DNA from: Streptomyces kanamyceticus
Lineage (GTDB): Bacteria; Actinomycetota; Actinomycetes; Streptomycetales; Streptomycetaceae
Direction: 5' to 3'
Length of the DNA stretch: 64,000 nt
NCBI RefSeq assembly: GCF_008704495.1
Contig: NZ_CP023699.1
Location: 3,906,001 to 3,970,000, forward strand
How positions within the stretch are numbered: position 1 is the stretch's first letter; every line of letters starts with the position of its first letter. A program made the translations under genes and the position numbers. The notes below the pieces were generated by a model. It did no database searches, was not told the origin of the DNA, and saw only the letters and a list, made by a program, of their open reading frames with translations. Shown here in pieces: positions 16,532 to 24,860 of this stretch.

Positions 16532-17824
16532 ATGCCTCCTGCCAGTAGCGGGGCGTCCGCCACCCATGCGGTCGCCCTCACCCCGCCGTCCCCCGCCATC
16601 GACACCGACACGCGCCTGACCCCCGGCGGGCCCGGCTACCGCCGCATGAGTTTCGCGCTCTTCCTCGCGGGCGTCGCGACGTTCGCGCTCCTCTACTCCA
16701 CGCAGGCCCTGCTGCCCCTGGTCTCCGCCGACTTCGGCGTGAGCGCGAGCACGGCGAGCTGGACGGTGTCGGCGGCGACCGGGGCGCTGGCCCTCTTCGT
16801 CCTGCCGCTGAGCGCGCTCAGCGAGCGGTTCGGGCGGCGCGCGGTGATGACGGCCTCGCTGACCGTCGCCGTGGTGGTGGGACTCCTCGTCCCCTTCGCC
16901 CCTTCGGTCGAGGTGCTCATCGCGCTGCGCGCCGTGCAGGGCGCGGCGCTCGCGGGGCTTCCCGCGTCCGCGATGGCGTTCCTCGCCGAGGAGGTGCGGC
17001 CCAAGGCCCTGGTCGCCGCGATCGGCATGTTCGTGGCGGGCAACTCCATCGGCGGCATGAGCGGGCGCATCATCACGGGCTGGGTCGCGCAGGCCTGGGG
17101 CTGGCGCGCGGCGGTCGGCGTGGTGGGCGTCATCGCGGTGCTCTGTGCCCTCGCCTTCCGCGCGCTGCTGCCCGCGCCCCGGCACTTCACGCCGGGCTCG
17201 CTCAGCCCCAAGTCCCTCGCGCGTACGGTGCGTACGCATCTGTCGGACCCGCTCCTGTGCAGGCTGTACGCGATCGGGGCACTCTTCATGACCGTGTTCG
17301 GCGCGGTCTACACGGTGATCGGCTACCGGCTCACCGAGGCGCCCTTCTCGCTCCCGCAGGGCGTCATCGGCTCGATCTTCCTCGTCTACCTCGTGGGTAC
17401 GGTCTCGTCGGCCGCCGCCGGGAAGCTGGTGGCACGGCTCGGGCGGCGCGGGGCGCTGTACCTCGCGGTGAGCACGACGGCGGGCGGACTGCTGCTCTCC
17501 CTGTCCACCTCGCTGATCATGGTCCTGCTGGGGCTCGTGCTGATCACTGCGGGCTTCTTCGCGGGCCACGCGGTCGCGTCCTCGTCGGTGAGCCGCACGG
17601 CCACGACCGGGCGGGCGCAGGCGTCCGCGCTCTACCAGTCCGCGTACTACCTGGGCTCCAGCGCGGGCGGCACGCTCGGTGCCGTCGCCTTCCACGCGGG
17701 CGGCTGGGGCGGCACGGTGGGGCTCGGGATCCTCGCGGTGCTCGGCGTCGTGTCGGTCACCGTGTGGGGCTCGCACGCGGCCCGGGTGCGGGAGCGGCGC
17801 GGTCTGCTGGCCGCCGCGCACTGA
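16532..17824 (+). CDS. MFS transporter, 12-TM
   Basis: A 430-residue major facilitator with about 12 hydrophobic segments. ALSERFGRRAVM matches the loop 2-3 motif, and ALRAVQGAALAGLPASAMAFL is a helix-4 motif typical of the YnfM/AraJ-like exporters. The N-terminal 45 residues are hydrophilic and Pro/Ala-rich. The ATG at 16532 was preferred over in-frame ATGs at 16490 and 16460 because the first overlaps the LysR box and the second overlaps the lysR start. Regulation by the adjacent LysR protein is likely. The substrate is unknown; relatives export sugars, drugs or amino-acid derivatives. Confidence 0.87.
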   Translation: MPPASSGASATHAVALTPPSPAIDTDTRLTPGGPGYRRMSFALFLAGVATFALLYSTQALLPLVSADFGVSASTASWTVSAATGALALFVLPLSALSERFGRRAVMTASLTVAVVVGLLVPFAPSVEVLIALRAVQGAALAGLPASAMAFLAEEVRPKALVAAIGMFVAGNSIGGMSGRIITGWVAQAWGWRAAVGVVGVIAVLCALAFRALLPAPRHFTPGSLSPKSLARTVRTHLSDPLLCRLYAIGALFMTVFGAVYTVIGYRLTEAPFSLPQGVIGSIFLVYLVGTVSSAAAGKLVARLGRRGALYLAVSTTAGGLLLSLSTSLIMVLLGLVLITAGFFAGHAVASSSVSRTATTGRAQASALYQSAYYLGSSAGGTLGAVAFHAGGWGGTVGLGILAVLGVVSVTVWGSHAARVRERRGLLAAAH

Positions 17825-17853
17825 CCGGGCGCGCGCCGCCCTGCCGCACAACT

Positions 17854-17888
17854 GGCCCCCGCCTGCGGGTTCTCCCACTCCGGGGGCC
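17854..17888 (+). terminator. Hairpin terminator after MFS gene
   Basis: GGCCCCCG (17854-17861) pairs with CGGGGGCC (17881-17888) around a 19-base loop, 30 bases after the MFS stop. Confidence 0.6.
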
Positions 17889-17966
17889 GTTGTCAGTGGG
17901 CTGCGGTAGCTTCCGGAGTGGGCCTTCTGCCGGGCCCTTCGGAAGTAGCCGCAGGGGTGGGTTGGG

Positions 17967-18950
17967 ATGAGCGACATCGCAGGGACGACGACCGATCTGG
18001 ACAGCACGCTGGAGAAGTACCGCGTCGAGCTGACGGGGTACTGCTACCGCATGCTGGGCTCGGCCTTCGAGGCCGAGGACGCCGTGCAGGACACGATGGT
18101 GCGCGCCTGGCGCAGCTTCGAGAAGTTCGAGGGCCGCTCCAGCGTCCGCTCGTGGCTGTACCGCATCGCGACGAACGTCTGCCTGGACATGCTGAACGCA
18201 GGCAACCGCCGCGCCCGTCCCATGGACCTGACCGCCGCAGCCCCGCTGGCCCAGGCGGCGCTCACCCCGCGCCCGGACAACACCTGGCTCGAACCGATGC
18301 CGGACGCGCGCGTCCTGCCCACCCTGCACGACCCGGCCGAGGCCGCCATCGCCAAGGAGTCGGTGCGCCTGGCGTTCGTCTCCGCCCTGCAGAACCTGCC
18401 GCCCAAGCAGCGGGCCGTCCTGATCCTGCGCGAGGTCCTCGCGTGGAAGGCCAGCGAGGTCGCCGAGCTGATCGACACCTCGGTCGCCTCGGTGAACAGC
18501 GCGCTGCAGCGGGCCCGCGCCACCCTCGCCGAGCGGCCGGGCGACGACACGGCCGTCTCGAACCCGCTGGACGAGGAGCAGCAGAAGCTCCTGGACCGCT
18601 ATGTCGCCGCCTTCGAGGGGTACGACATGGCCGCGCTCACGGCGCTGCTCGCCGAGGACGCCGTCATGACGATGCCGCCGTTCGACCTGTGGCTGCGCGG
18701 CACCGAGGACATCACGGGCTTCATGACCACGGTGGGCGCGTCGTGCGCCAACAGCCGCCTCCGCCCGGTGAACGTGAACGGCACCCCGGGCTTCGCGCAC
18801 TACAAGCCCGACCCCGACAACGGCGGCTTCTCGCCCTGGGCGATCCAGGTCATCGAGATCTCAGAGGGCCGCATCACCGGCTTCCACTGCTTCCTGGACA
18901 CCCCGCGGTGGTTCCCGCTGTTCGGCGTGCCCCTCCATCTCGACGACTAG
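17967..18950 (+). CDS. ECF sigma factor with C-terminal SnoaL-like domain
   Basis: A 327-residue sigma factor of the group that carries a C-terminal SnoaL/NTF2-like fold (SigG/SigJ-like). Region 2 lies at about residues 18-90 (YCYRMLGSAFEAEDAVQDTM, RSWLYRIATNVCLDML) and region 4 at about 145-195 (LPPKQRAVLILREVLAWKAS, VASVNSALQRARATLAE). The tail (from LLDRYVAAFEGYDMAALTAL) is the SnoaL-like domain, thought in such sigma factors to regulate activity in place of a separate anti-sigma factor. A GGGGTGGG ribosome site precedes ATG 17967. The last 90 bases overlap the 3' end of a convergent STAS gene, a protein class that often regulates sigma factors. Confidence 0.92.
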   Translation: MSDIAGTTTDLDSTLEKYRVELTGYCYRMLGSAFEAEDAVQDTMVRAWRSFEKFEGRSSVRSWLYRIATNVCLDMLNAGNRRARPMDLTAAAPLAQAALTPRPDNTWLEPMPDARVLPTLHDPAEAAIAKESVRLAFVSALQNLPPKQRAVLILREVLAWKASEVAELIDTSVASVNSALQRARATLAERPGDDTAVSNPLDEEQQKLLDRYVAAFEGYDMAALTALLAEDAVMTMPPFDLWLRGTEDITGFMTTVGASCANSRLRPVNVNGTPGFAHYKPDPDNGGFSPWAIQVIEISEGRITGFHCFLDTPRWFPLFGVPLHLDD

Positions 18951-19265
18951 CCCGAGGAGTTCGACGAGACCGACGAGCCCGAGCAGGGCGAGCAGGGCTG
19001 GGGTGGGGTTCCTGAGCCGGATCCGGCCCCCGGCCCTGCGGGCGGCGAGCTGCAGCCTGGCGATGGCGTCGACGGTCGACATGTCGGCGGTGGTGACGTC
19101 GGTGACATCACAGATCACGTCGCCGCCGCCGGGCCCGTGCCGGACGGCGGCGACCTGTTCGCACAGGGGTGGGACATCGCCGGGGCGCAGTGGCCCGGCG
19201 ATCCGGATGAGGTTCTCTGCTGAATCGGCCACGCAAGGATGACTCGCGGGGCCGGTGGAACTCAT
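18861..19265 (-). CDS. STAS domain protein
   Basis: A 134-residue protein with a STAS (anti-anti-sigma-like) pattern: RIAGPLRPGDVPPLCEQVAA, then VICDVTDVTTADMSTVDAIARLQLAARRAGG. In SpoIIAA-type antagonists the conserved phosphorylatable serine follows a DxS motif; here the corresponding position is TADMSTVD, so a serine is available. The C-terminal 35 residues beyond the STAS fold are encoded opposite the sigma-factor gene, overlapping it by 90 bases. That tail may be a by-product of reading through the neighbour until a chance stop. The partner could be an anti-sigma kinase elsewhere, such as the one at 33963-34412; this is inference. Confidence 0.8.
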   Translation of the reverse strand: MSSTGPASHPCVADSAENLIRIAGPLRPGDVPPLCEQVAAVRHGPGGGDVICDVTDVTTADMSTVDAIARLQLAARRAGGRIRLRNPTPALLALLGLVGLVELLGLVVEMEGHAEQREPPRGVQEAVEAGDAAL

Positions 19266-19298
19266 CGGTGCCGGGCCGTACCGACGTCGGTCAGGCGG

Positions 19299-21185
19299 TC
19301 AGGACTCCGTCGGCTGCTGCTGCCGTCGCCTGCGGACCCGCAGCGTCAAGGGGTTCACGAAGTCGCCCCGGCCGCTGTCGTACTGCTGCTCGTGGAAGGT
19401 CTGGCCCGCGCCCGAGCCGTACATGCGGAAGAACCACTTGCTGTTCCACTCCTCCTTCGCGGCGGCCAGGCGCATGAACTCCTGGGTGCCCTGCTGGACG
19501 TTCCCCGCGAGGCCCTGGAGCAGCTTGTTCACCTGGTCCATCTCCGAGCCGCGGGGCAGCGGCTTGCCTCCGGGGCGCAGCAGCGGGATGGCGGTCTTCG
19601 CCTTGAACTGCTCGACCAGGCTGGGGAGCAGTTCCTTGAGCGCGTCACCGGAGTTGCCGGTGCGGGTGTAGTTCTCCAGGGTGACGCGGTCCTGGCCGTC
19701 CGCGCTGATCGCCGCCACGCCCGCGAAGTGGAAGCCCCAGATGTCCTGCGGCCGTTCCGTGGGGGTGGCGGAACCGGCGAAGTCGAGCTTGTCGCTCTGG
19801 CCCAGGGAGACCGTGGTGAAGCCCTCGCCCACCTCGGGGGCGGCGGCCTTGTTCACGCCGAGGCCCGCCGAGGCGGCGTCCATCGCTTCGGGGCGCTCGC
19901 GCAGGGCGCCGCCGTACCGCTTGGGGGTGGCCGTGTCGGGCTCGTCGGTGTGTTCGGCGTGGTCGGCGAGCTCGCCCGCCACGGAGTCGACGGTGGCGTC
20001 CTCCCAGGGCCTGGCGTCCTGGCCCGCGAGGACGACGTCCGTCTGCCTGCCGCCGCCCATCAACTCGCGGGCCACGTCGATGCATTCGGACTTCAGCAGG
20101 TTCGCGAAGCCCGACGGGGCGTTCGTGGGGTTGTCGCGCGTCTCGGGCTGTACGCGCTTGAGGACGACGGAGCTGCCGTCGGCGGGCCTCTGCACGGAGA
20201 TCTGGGCGCCGCGGGCCGCGAGACGGTACTTGCTGCCGACGCCGTTCTGACCCCACAGGGCTTCGTTGCTGGCGTCGATGACGGCCTGCGTCGCGTAGAA
20301 CTCCTTCGGCTCGCGCTCGGTGTCGTGCACGGCCATCGTTCCGTCGCCCGCGACCCTGAGCGGCAGGCCGAGCTCTCCGGCGGGCGGTTCCTGCCCGGTC
20401 TCCTCGGCCACGTCCTGCTGGAACGGGTCGTGGGTGCGGGCCCCGAGGTGGTCCACCGAGTGCTTGCCGATCCGCTCCGGGTCCTCGACCAGGGTGCCCT
20501 GCGGTGACTGCGACTCGAAGTAGGGGCCCTCGTCCTGCTCGCTGACCAGGCTCTTGACGCGGCCGGTGGCGTATCGCTGGACGGCGCCGGTGCGCGTGGT
20601 GCTCGGGTTGTCGTTCTGAGATACGGCCGTCGCGGGTGCGTCGGCCGACAGTGCCCGGTGGGCGTTGGCCTCCGCCTCGCGCTCGAAGCGGTCGGCGGGG
20701 TCGGAGACCTTCAGGCCCGTGCCGTCGTCGGTGCCCGCGACCGGGCCCTGCCGCTGCTGGATGACGTGCGTCAGCTCGTGGGCGAGGGTGTGCCGGTCGG
20801 CGCCGCCTTCGCCGATGACGACGTGGCTGCCCGAGGTGTAGGCGCGGGCGCCCACCTCCGCCGCGGACGCCTTCGCGGCGGAGTCGGTGTGGACGCGCAC
20901 GTCGGAGAAGTCGGCGCCGAGCCGGGCCTCCATGTCGGTGCGGGTCGTGTCGTCGAGGGCCTTGCCCGCGGAGCGCAGGACGTCGTGGACGGCGGAACGT
21001 TGGACCTGCGGTTCGTCGCGGGCGGGTGGGTGGCCTGCCTGGCGCAGCAGCTGGACCACGGCGGCGTTGCCCGCGCCGCGTTGCAGGCCGAGGAGGCCTG
21101 CGGGCGGCGACGCGCTCCCGGGCCTGCGGGCCGGGACCCGGGGCCTCTCGGTCCCGGTCGCTCTGGTGCGGTCGTGGTCGTGCAA
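19299..21185 (-). CDS. DUF4157 (eCIS core) protein with putative cysteine-enzyme C-terminus
   Basis: A 628-residue protein. Residues 60-145 form a DUF4157/eCIS-core domain: LGADFSDVRVHTDSAA, ARAYTSGSHVVIGEG and HTLAHELTHVIQQ, with the HExxH-like motif at 136-140. This domain marks proteins associated with extracellular contractile injection systems, often as an N-terminal delivery or processing module on toxins. The remaining 480 residues hold the only cysteine (Cys368, in LKSECIDVAREL), then GFHFAGV (His486) and DRVTLENY (Asn505): the order Cys-His-Asn of papain/NlpC-like folds. That enzymatic reading is inference. The TTG start at 21185 was chosen for GGGGAG eight bases upstream. No other eCIS structural gene is in the window. 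The upstream 595 bases are repeats. Confidence 0.85.
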   Translation of the reverse strand: MHDHDRTRATGTERPRVPARRPGSASPPAGLLGLQRGAGNAAVVQLLRQAGHPPARDEPQVQRSAVHDVLRSAGKALDDTTRTDMEARLGADFSDVRVHTDSAAKASAAEVGARAYTSGSHVVIGEGGADRHTLAHELTHVIQQRQGPVAGTDDGTGLKVSDPADRFEREAEANAHRALSADAPATAVSQNDNPSTTRTGAVQRYATGRVKSLVSEQDEGPYFESQSPQGTLVEDPERIGKHSVDHLGARTHDPFQQDVAEETGQEPPAGELGLPLRVAGDGTMAVHDTEREPKEFYATQAVIDASNEALWGQNGVGSKYRLAARGAQISVQRPADGSSVVLKRVQPETRDNPTNAPSGFANLLKSECIDVARELMGGGRQTDVVLAGQDARPWEDATVDSVAGELADHAEHTDEPDTATPKRYGGALRERPEAMDAASAGLGVNKAAAPEVGEGFTTVSLGQSDKLDFAGSATPTERPQDIWGFHFAGVAAISADGQDRVTLENYTRTGNSGDALKELLPSLVEQFKAKTAIPLLRPGGKPLPRGSEMDQVNKLLQGLAGNVQQGTQEFMRLAAAKEEWNSKWFFRMYGSGAGQTFHEQQYDSGRGDFVNPLTLRVRRRRQQQPTES

Positions 21186-21286
21186 GGTGGCGTCTCCCCG
21201 TGCGGGTTGCGGATCTCCTCCTGCATACGGGGTGGCGGGCCCCTGGGCCAGAGGCGGAAGGGCAGGTCCACGTGCCCTTCCGACCA

Positions 21287-21748
21287 GGGCCCCGTCAGGG
21301 GCGCGGGGAACTGCGCGCCCAGCCACGACGCACCGGCACCCAAATCCCCGAGCCTCCGTGGCCCCTGGGGCTCCGCCCCAGACCCCGCTCCTCAAACGCC
21401 GGAGGGGCTGAATTTTCCCGCCCGAGGCGCTGAAGTTCCGGGCCCCGCCCGGAAGACCGGAATTGCTCGCCTCGCCCGAAAGACCGAAGAGCGGGATGCG
21501 CTCACCCCGCCGAGGCCGAGGCTCCGGGCCCCGTCAGGGGCGCGGGGAACTGCGCGGCCAGCCACGACGCAGCCGCACCCGAATCCCCCAGCCCCCGCCG
21601 CCCCTGGGGCTCCGCCCCAGACCCCGCTCCTCAAACGCCGGAGGGGCTGAACTTTCCCACCCGAGAGCCCGGAATTGCCCGCCCCGCCGGGGCTGAACTT
21701 CCGGGCCCCGTCAGGGGCGCGGGGAACTGCGCGCCCAGCCACGACGCA
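21287..21748. repeat. Interspersed repeat, two full copies and one partial
   Basis: The 595-base stretch 21186-21780 has no convincing gene. It holds a repeated block of about 140 bases at 21287-21426 and 21526-21665, with the first 46 bases repeated again at 21703-21748. Each begins GGGCCCCGTCAGGGGCGCGG and contains CTCCGCCCCAGACCCCGCTC followed by CTCAAACGCCGGAGGGGCTG. Similar blocks are common between genes in Streptomyces chromosomes, as recalled. Internal dyads could form hairpins. Whether they act as terminators of deoA, as mobile remnants or as recombination substrate cannot be told from the sequence. Confidence 0.8.
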
Positions 21749-21771
21749 GTCGCAGTCGCAGTCGCAGTCGC
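21746..21771. repeat. GCAGTC hexamer microsatellite
   Basis: Four tandem GCAGTC units and a partial fifth, directly after the third interspersed repeat copy and just beyond the deoA stop. Confidence 0.8.
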
Positions 21772-21780
21772 ACCTGACCC

Positions 21781-23058
21781 CTAACCGATCCGATCCAGCA
21801 CAATCGCCCCCGGCGAGAAACCCGTTCCGGCGGGAGCGATGTCGTACGCCGCCTCCAGCGACTGGAGCGCGTACTCGAAGCGGGACGGCGTGTCCGTGTG
21901 GAGGGTGAGCAGGGGCTGGCCCGCCACCACGGCCGCCCCCGGCCGCACGTGGAGTTCGACGCCCGCGCCCGCCTGGACCACGTCCTCCTTGCGGGCGCGC
22001 CCCGCGCCGAGGCGCCAGGCGGCGACGCCGATGTCGTACGCGTCGAGGCGGGTGAGGACCCCGGACGTGGGGGCCGTCACCACGTGCCGCTCCCGTGCCA
22101 CCGGCAACTCCGCGTCCGGATCGCCGCCCTGCGCCGCGATCATGCGGCGCCAGACGTCCATCGCGGAGCCGTCCGCGAGGGCCTTCGCCGGGTCGGCGTC
22201 CGTCAGGCCCGCCGCGTCCAGCATCTCGCGGGCGAGGGCGAGGGTGAGTTCGACGACGTCCGCCGGGCCGCCACCCGCCAACACCTCTACCGACTCGCGG
22301 ACTTCGAGCGCGTTGCCCGCCGTCAGGCCGAGCGGCGTCGACATGTCGGTGAGGAGCGCCACCGTGCGTACGCCGCTGTCCGTGCCCAACTCGACCATCG
22401 TGGAGGCGAGTTCGCGGGCGTCGTCGAGGTTCTTCATGAACGCGCCGGTGCCGACCTTCACGTCCAGGACCAGGGAGCCCGTCCCCTCGGCGATCTTCTT
22501 GGACATGATGGAGGAGGCGATGAGGGGGATGGCCTCGACCGTTCCCGTCACGTCGCGCAGCGCGTAGAGCTTCTTGTCCGCGGGGGCCAGGCCGTCGCCC
22601 GCCGCGCAGATCACCGAGCCGACGCCGTCAAGGACGTTCAGCATCTCCTCGTTGGAGAGCAGCGCGCGCCAGCCGGGGATGGCCTCCAGCTTGTCGAGGG
22701 TGCCGCCGGTGTGGCCGAGGCCCCGGCCCGACAGCTGCGGCACGGCCGCGCCGCACGCGGCGACCAGCGGCGCGAGCGGCAGCGTGATCTTGTCGCCGAC
22801 GCCGCCCGTGGAGTGCTTGTCGGCGGTGGGGCGGGAGAGCGAGGAGAAGTCCATGCGCTCGCCGGACGCGATCATCGCCGCCGTCCAGCGGGCGATCTCC
22901 TTGCGGTTCATGCCGTTCAGGAGGATCGCCATGGCCAGGGACGACATCTGTTCGTCGGCGACCGCGCCGCGCGTGTACGCGTCGATGACCCAGTCGATCT
23001 GCTCGTCGCTGAGCTCGCCCCGGTCGCGCTTGGTGCGGATGACGGAGATGACGTCCAT
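21781..23058 (-). CDS. deoA: Thymidine phosphorylase
   Basis: A 425-residue enzyme that splits thymidine or deoxyuridine with phosphate into the base and 2-deoxyribose-1-phosphate. The nucleoside phosphorylase family signature is present as SGRGLGHTGGTLDKLE, and the phosphate-binding loop as KHSTGGVGDK (residues 81-90). The C-terminal pyrimidine phosphorylase domain ends with PLLTLHTDTPSRFEYAL. Length is normal. The start at 23058 has GGAAGGA upstream on the coding strand. The gene has its own operator at 23122-23137 and is separated from cdd by a terminator, so it forms a separate unit of the nucleoside regulon. Its product feeds DeoB/DeoC, the latter encoded at the window's left edge. Confidence 0.95.
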   Translation of the reverse strand: MDVISVIRTKRDRGELSDEQIDWVIDAYTRGAVADEQMSSLAMAILLNGMNRKEIARWTAAMIASGERMDFSSLSRPTADKHSTGGVGDKITLPLAPLVAACGAAVPQLSGRGLGHTGGTLDKLEAIPGWRALLSNEEMLNVLDGVGSVICAAGDGLAPADKKLYALRDVTGTVEAIPLIASSIMSKKIAEGTGSLVLDVKVGTGAFMKNLDDARELASTMVELGTDSGVRTVALLTDMSTPLGLTAGNALEVRESVEVLAGGGPADVVELTLALAREMLDAAGLTDADPAKALADGSAMDVWRRMIAAQGGDPDAELPVARERHVVTAPTSGVLTRLDAYDIGVAAWRLGAGRARKEDVVQAGAGVELHVRPGAAVVAGQPLLTLHTDTPSRFEYALQSLEAAYDIAPAGTGFSPGAIVLDRIG

Positions 23059-23121
23059 GGCATGTCCTTCCAGCAGTACAACGGCGTACGTGCGTACATA
23101 CACACATAGGTATCTTCGCGA

Positions 23122-23137
23122 CTCTACGCGCATAGAG
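23122..23137. promoter_or_regulatory. Nucleoside-regulon operator, deoA
   Basis: CTCTACGCGCATAGAG, a palindrome with one mismatched pair, 64 bases upstream of the deoA start. The core CTACGCGCATAG differs from the add operator at one base. Confidence 0.72.
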
Positions 23138-23152
23138 CCAGGAGATGAAGGT

Positions 23153-23194
23153 GGCCCCGCACCGGGATCAGGAAGATCCCAAGGGCGCGGGGCC
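23153..23194 (-). terminator. Terminator of the ABC-cdd operon
   Basis: GGCCCCGC (23153-23160) pairs with GCGGGGCC (23187-23194), with an inner GGGATC/GATCCC hairpin (23164-23180). It lies 6 bases beyond the cdd stop and isolates deoA. Confidence 0.75.
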
Positions 23195-23199
23195 GACGT

Positions 23200-23601
23200 T
23201 CAGTTGAGGCGTTCGGGGCCGAACGCGTCCGGCAGCAGGTCGCCGAGCGTGCGCACCCCCGACGACGTCTCCAGGAGGAGACCCGCGCCCCCGAACTCGT
23301 ACAGGAGCTGGCGGCAGCGGCCGCACGGCATCAGGATCTCGCCCTTGCCGTCCACGCAGGTGAAGTGCGTGAGACGGCCGCCGCCGGTCAGCTGGAGCTG
23401 CGAGACCAGGCCGCATTCGGCGCACAGGCCGAGGCCGTACGAGGCGTTCTCGACGTTGCATCCGGAGACCGTGCGGCCGTCGTCGACCAGGGCCGCCGCG
23501 CCGACGGGGAAGCCCGAGTAGGGCGCGTACGCACGGGACATGGCCTCGCGCGCGGCCTCTCGCAGGGCGTCCCAGTCGGCGTCGACAGCGGTGGTGCTCA
23601 C
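23200..23601 (-). CDS. cdd: Cytidine deaminase
   Basis: A 133-residue zinc enzyme that converts cytidine and deoxycytidine to (deoxy)uridine; the length fits the small homotetrameric class. The signature is complete: SGCNVENASYGLGLCAE, with zinc ligand Cys60 and catalytic Glu62, and PCGRCRQ with zinc ligands Cys93 and Cys96. YSGFPVGAA near residue 28 contributes to substrate binding. The GTG start overlaps the stop of the upstream permease (GTGA), so it is translated as the last gene of the nucleoside ABC operon. Uridine made here, or thymidine taken up by the importer, then reaches DeoA or other phosphorylases. Confidence 0.95.
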   Translation of the reverse strand: MSTTAVDADWDALREAAREAMSRAYAPYSGFPVGAAALVDDGRTVSGCNVENASYGLGLCAECGLVSQLQLTGGGRLTHFTCVDGKGEILMPCGRCRQLLYEFGGAGLLLETSSGVRTLGDLLPDAFGPERLN

Positions 23602-24860
23602 TTGCCTTGTCCCCTTCGGTAGGGCATTCCGTCCGCCTTCGGCATCCGCAGCCGCTGGGCGGAGAGCGAGAGGACCAGCAGGGTCACGACGTACGGGGTG
23701 GCCGTGACGACCTGGTTGGGGACCTCGTCGGTCAAGCCGTACCACAGGAACATCAGCGCGGAGACGGCCGCGGTGATCACCGCGGGCACGTAGCGCTTGC
23801 GCCAGGCGAGGTAGACCGCGCCGATGACCAGCAGGATCGCGAGGAGGAGGAGCAGCGCGTGGACGTTCGTGCCGCCACCCCGGAGCTTCAGGCTGTCGGT
23901 GTAACCGAACAGGCCCGCGCCGAGCGCGAGTCCGCCCGGCATCCAGTTGCCGAAGATCATCGCGGCGAGGCCGATGTAGCCGCGGCCGCCGGTCTGGCCC
24001 TCCAGGTAGATGTTGGAGGCGACCAGGGAGAGGAAGGCGCCGCCGAGGCCCGCGAGGCCGCCGGAGATGACCACGGCCAGGTACTTGTACTTGTAGACGT
24101 TCACGCCGAGCGACTCGGCCGCGATCGGGTTCTCGCCGCAGGAGCGCAGGCGCAGGCCGAACGAGGTGCGCCACAGGACCCACCAGCTCAGCGGGATCAT
24201 CGCGACGGCGACCACGGTGAGCGGGGAGACGTTGGTGATCAGGCCGCCGAGCAGGCCCGCGAGGTCGGAGACCAGGAACCAGTGCTTGCCGTTGAGGTCG
24301 GAGAGCCAGTCGGAAAGGCCCGGCACGGAGAAGCTGCCGAGCGAGTCGACGGGCGGCGACTGCTTGGAGGTGCCGCCCTCCTCGCCCTCGAAGGCGAAGG
24401 TGGAGAGGTAGCGGGTCGCGCCCAGGGCGAGGATGTTGAGGGCCACACCGGAGACGATGTGGTTGACGTTGAAGGTGACCGTCACGATCGCGTGCAGCAG
24501 ACCGCCGAGCGCGCCGCCGAGGATGCCGAAGAGGACGCCGACCCAGGGGCCCCACTGGTATCCGGCGAACGCGCCGAACCAGGTGCCGAGGATCAGCATG
24601 CCTTCGAGACCGATGTTGACCACGCCCGCGCGCTCGGCCCACAGGCCGCCGAGGCCCGCGAGGCCGATCGGCACGGCGAGCTGGAGGGCCGTCGACATCT
24701 GTCCGGTGGAGGTGATGCCGTCGGCGCCCGTGATGATGCGGACCGCGGAGGTCAGTACCAGGACGCCCGCGATGACCAGCATCAGGACGGGGAGCGAGAT
24801 GCGGCGGCGGCCCGGCGCGGGCTGCTTGGCCGGGGGCTTGGCCACGGATGCCGTACTCAT
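23598..24860 (-). CDS. ABC nucleoside importer, permease 2
   Basis: A 420-residue permease of the branched-chain/ribose type (NupQ/YufQ-like) with about ten hydrophobic segments. The cytoplasmic coupling motif region reads LRSCGENPIAAESLGVNVYK, the family's ATPase contact. An N-terminal cytoplasmic tail of about 25 residues precedes the first helix. It overlaps cdd by 4 bases downstream and the preceding permease by 4 bases upstream (ATGA). With the second permease, the double ATPase and a BMP lipoprotein it would form a complete nucleoside importer. The assignment as nucleoside rather than sugar importer rests on the BMP-type binding proteins and on deoA, cdd and the shared operators. Confidence 0.92.
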   Translation of the reverse strand: MSTASVAKPPAKQPAPGRRRISLPVLMLVIAGVLVLTSAVRIITGADGITSTGQMSTALQLAVPIGLAGLGGLWAERAGVVNIGLEGMLILGTWFGAFAGYQWGPWVGVLFGILGGALGGLLHAIVTVTFNVNHIVSGVALNILALGATRYLSTFAFEGEEGGTSKQSPPVDSLGSFSVPGLSDWLSDLNGKHWFLVSDLAGLLGGLITNVSPLTVVAVAMIPLSWWVLWRTSFGLRLRSCGENPIAAESLGVNVYKYKYLAVVISGGLAGLGGAFLSLVASNIYLEGQTGGRGYIGLAAMIFGNWMPGGLALGAGLFGYTDSLKLRGGGTNVHALLLLLAILLVIGAVYLAWRKRYVPAVITAAVSALMFLWYGLTDEVPNQVVTATPYVVTLLVLSLSAQRLRMPKADGMPYRRGQGK

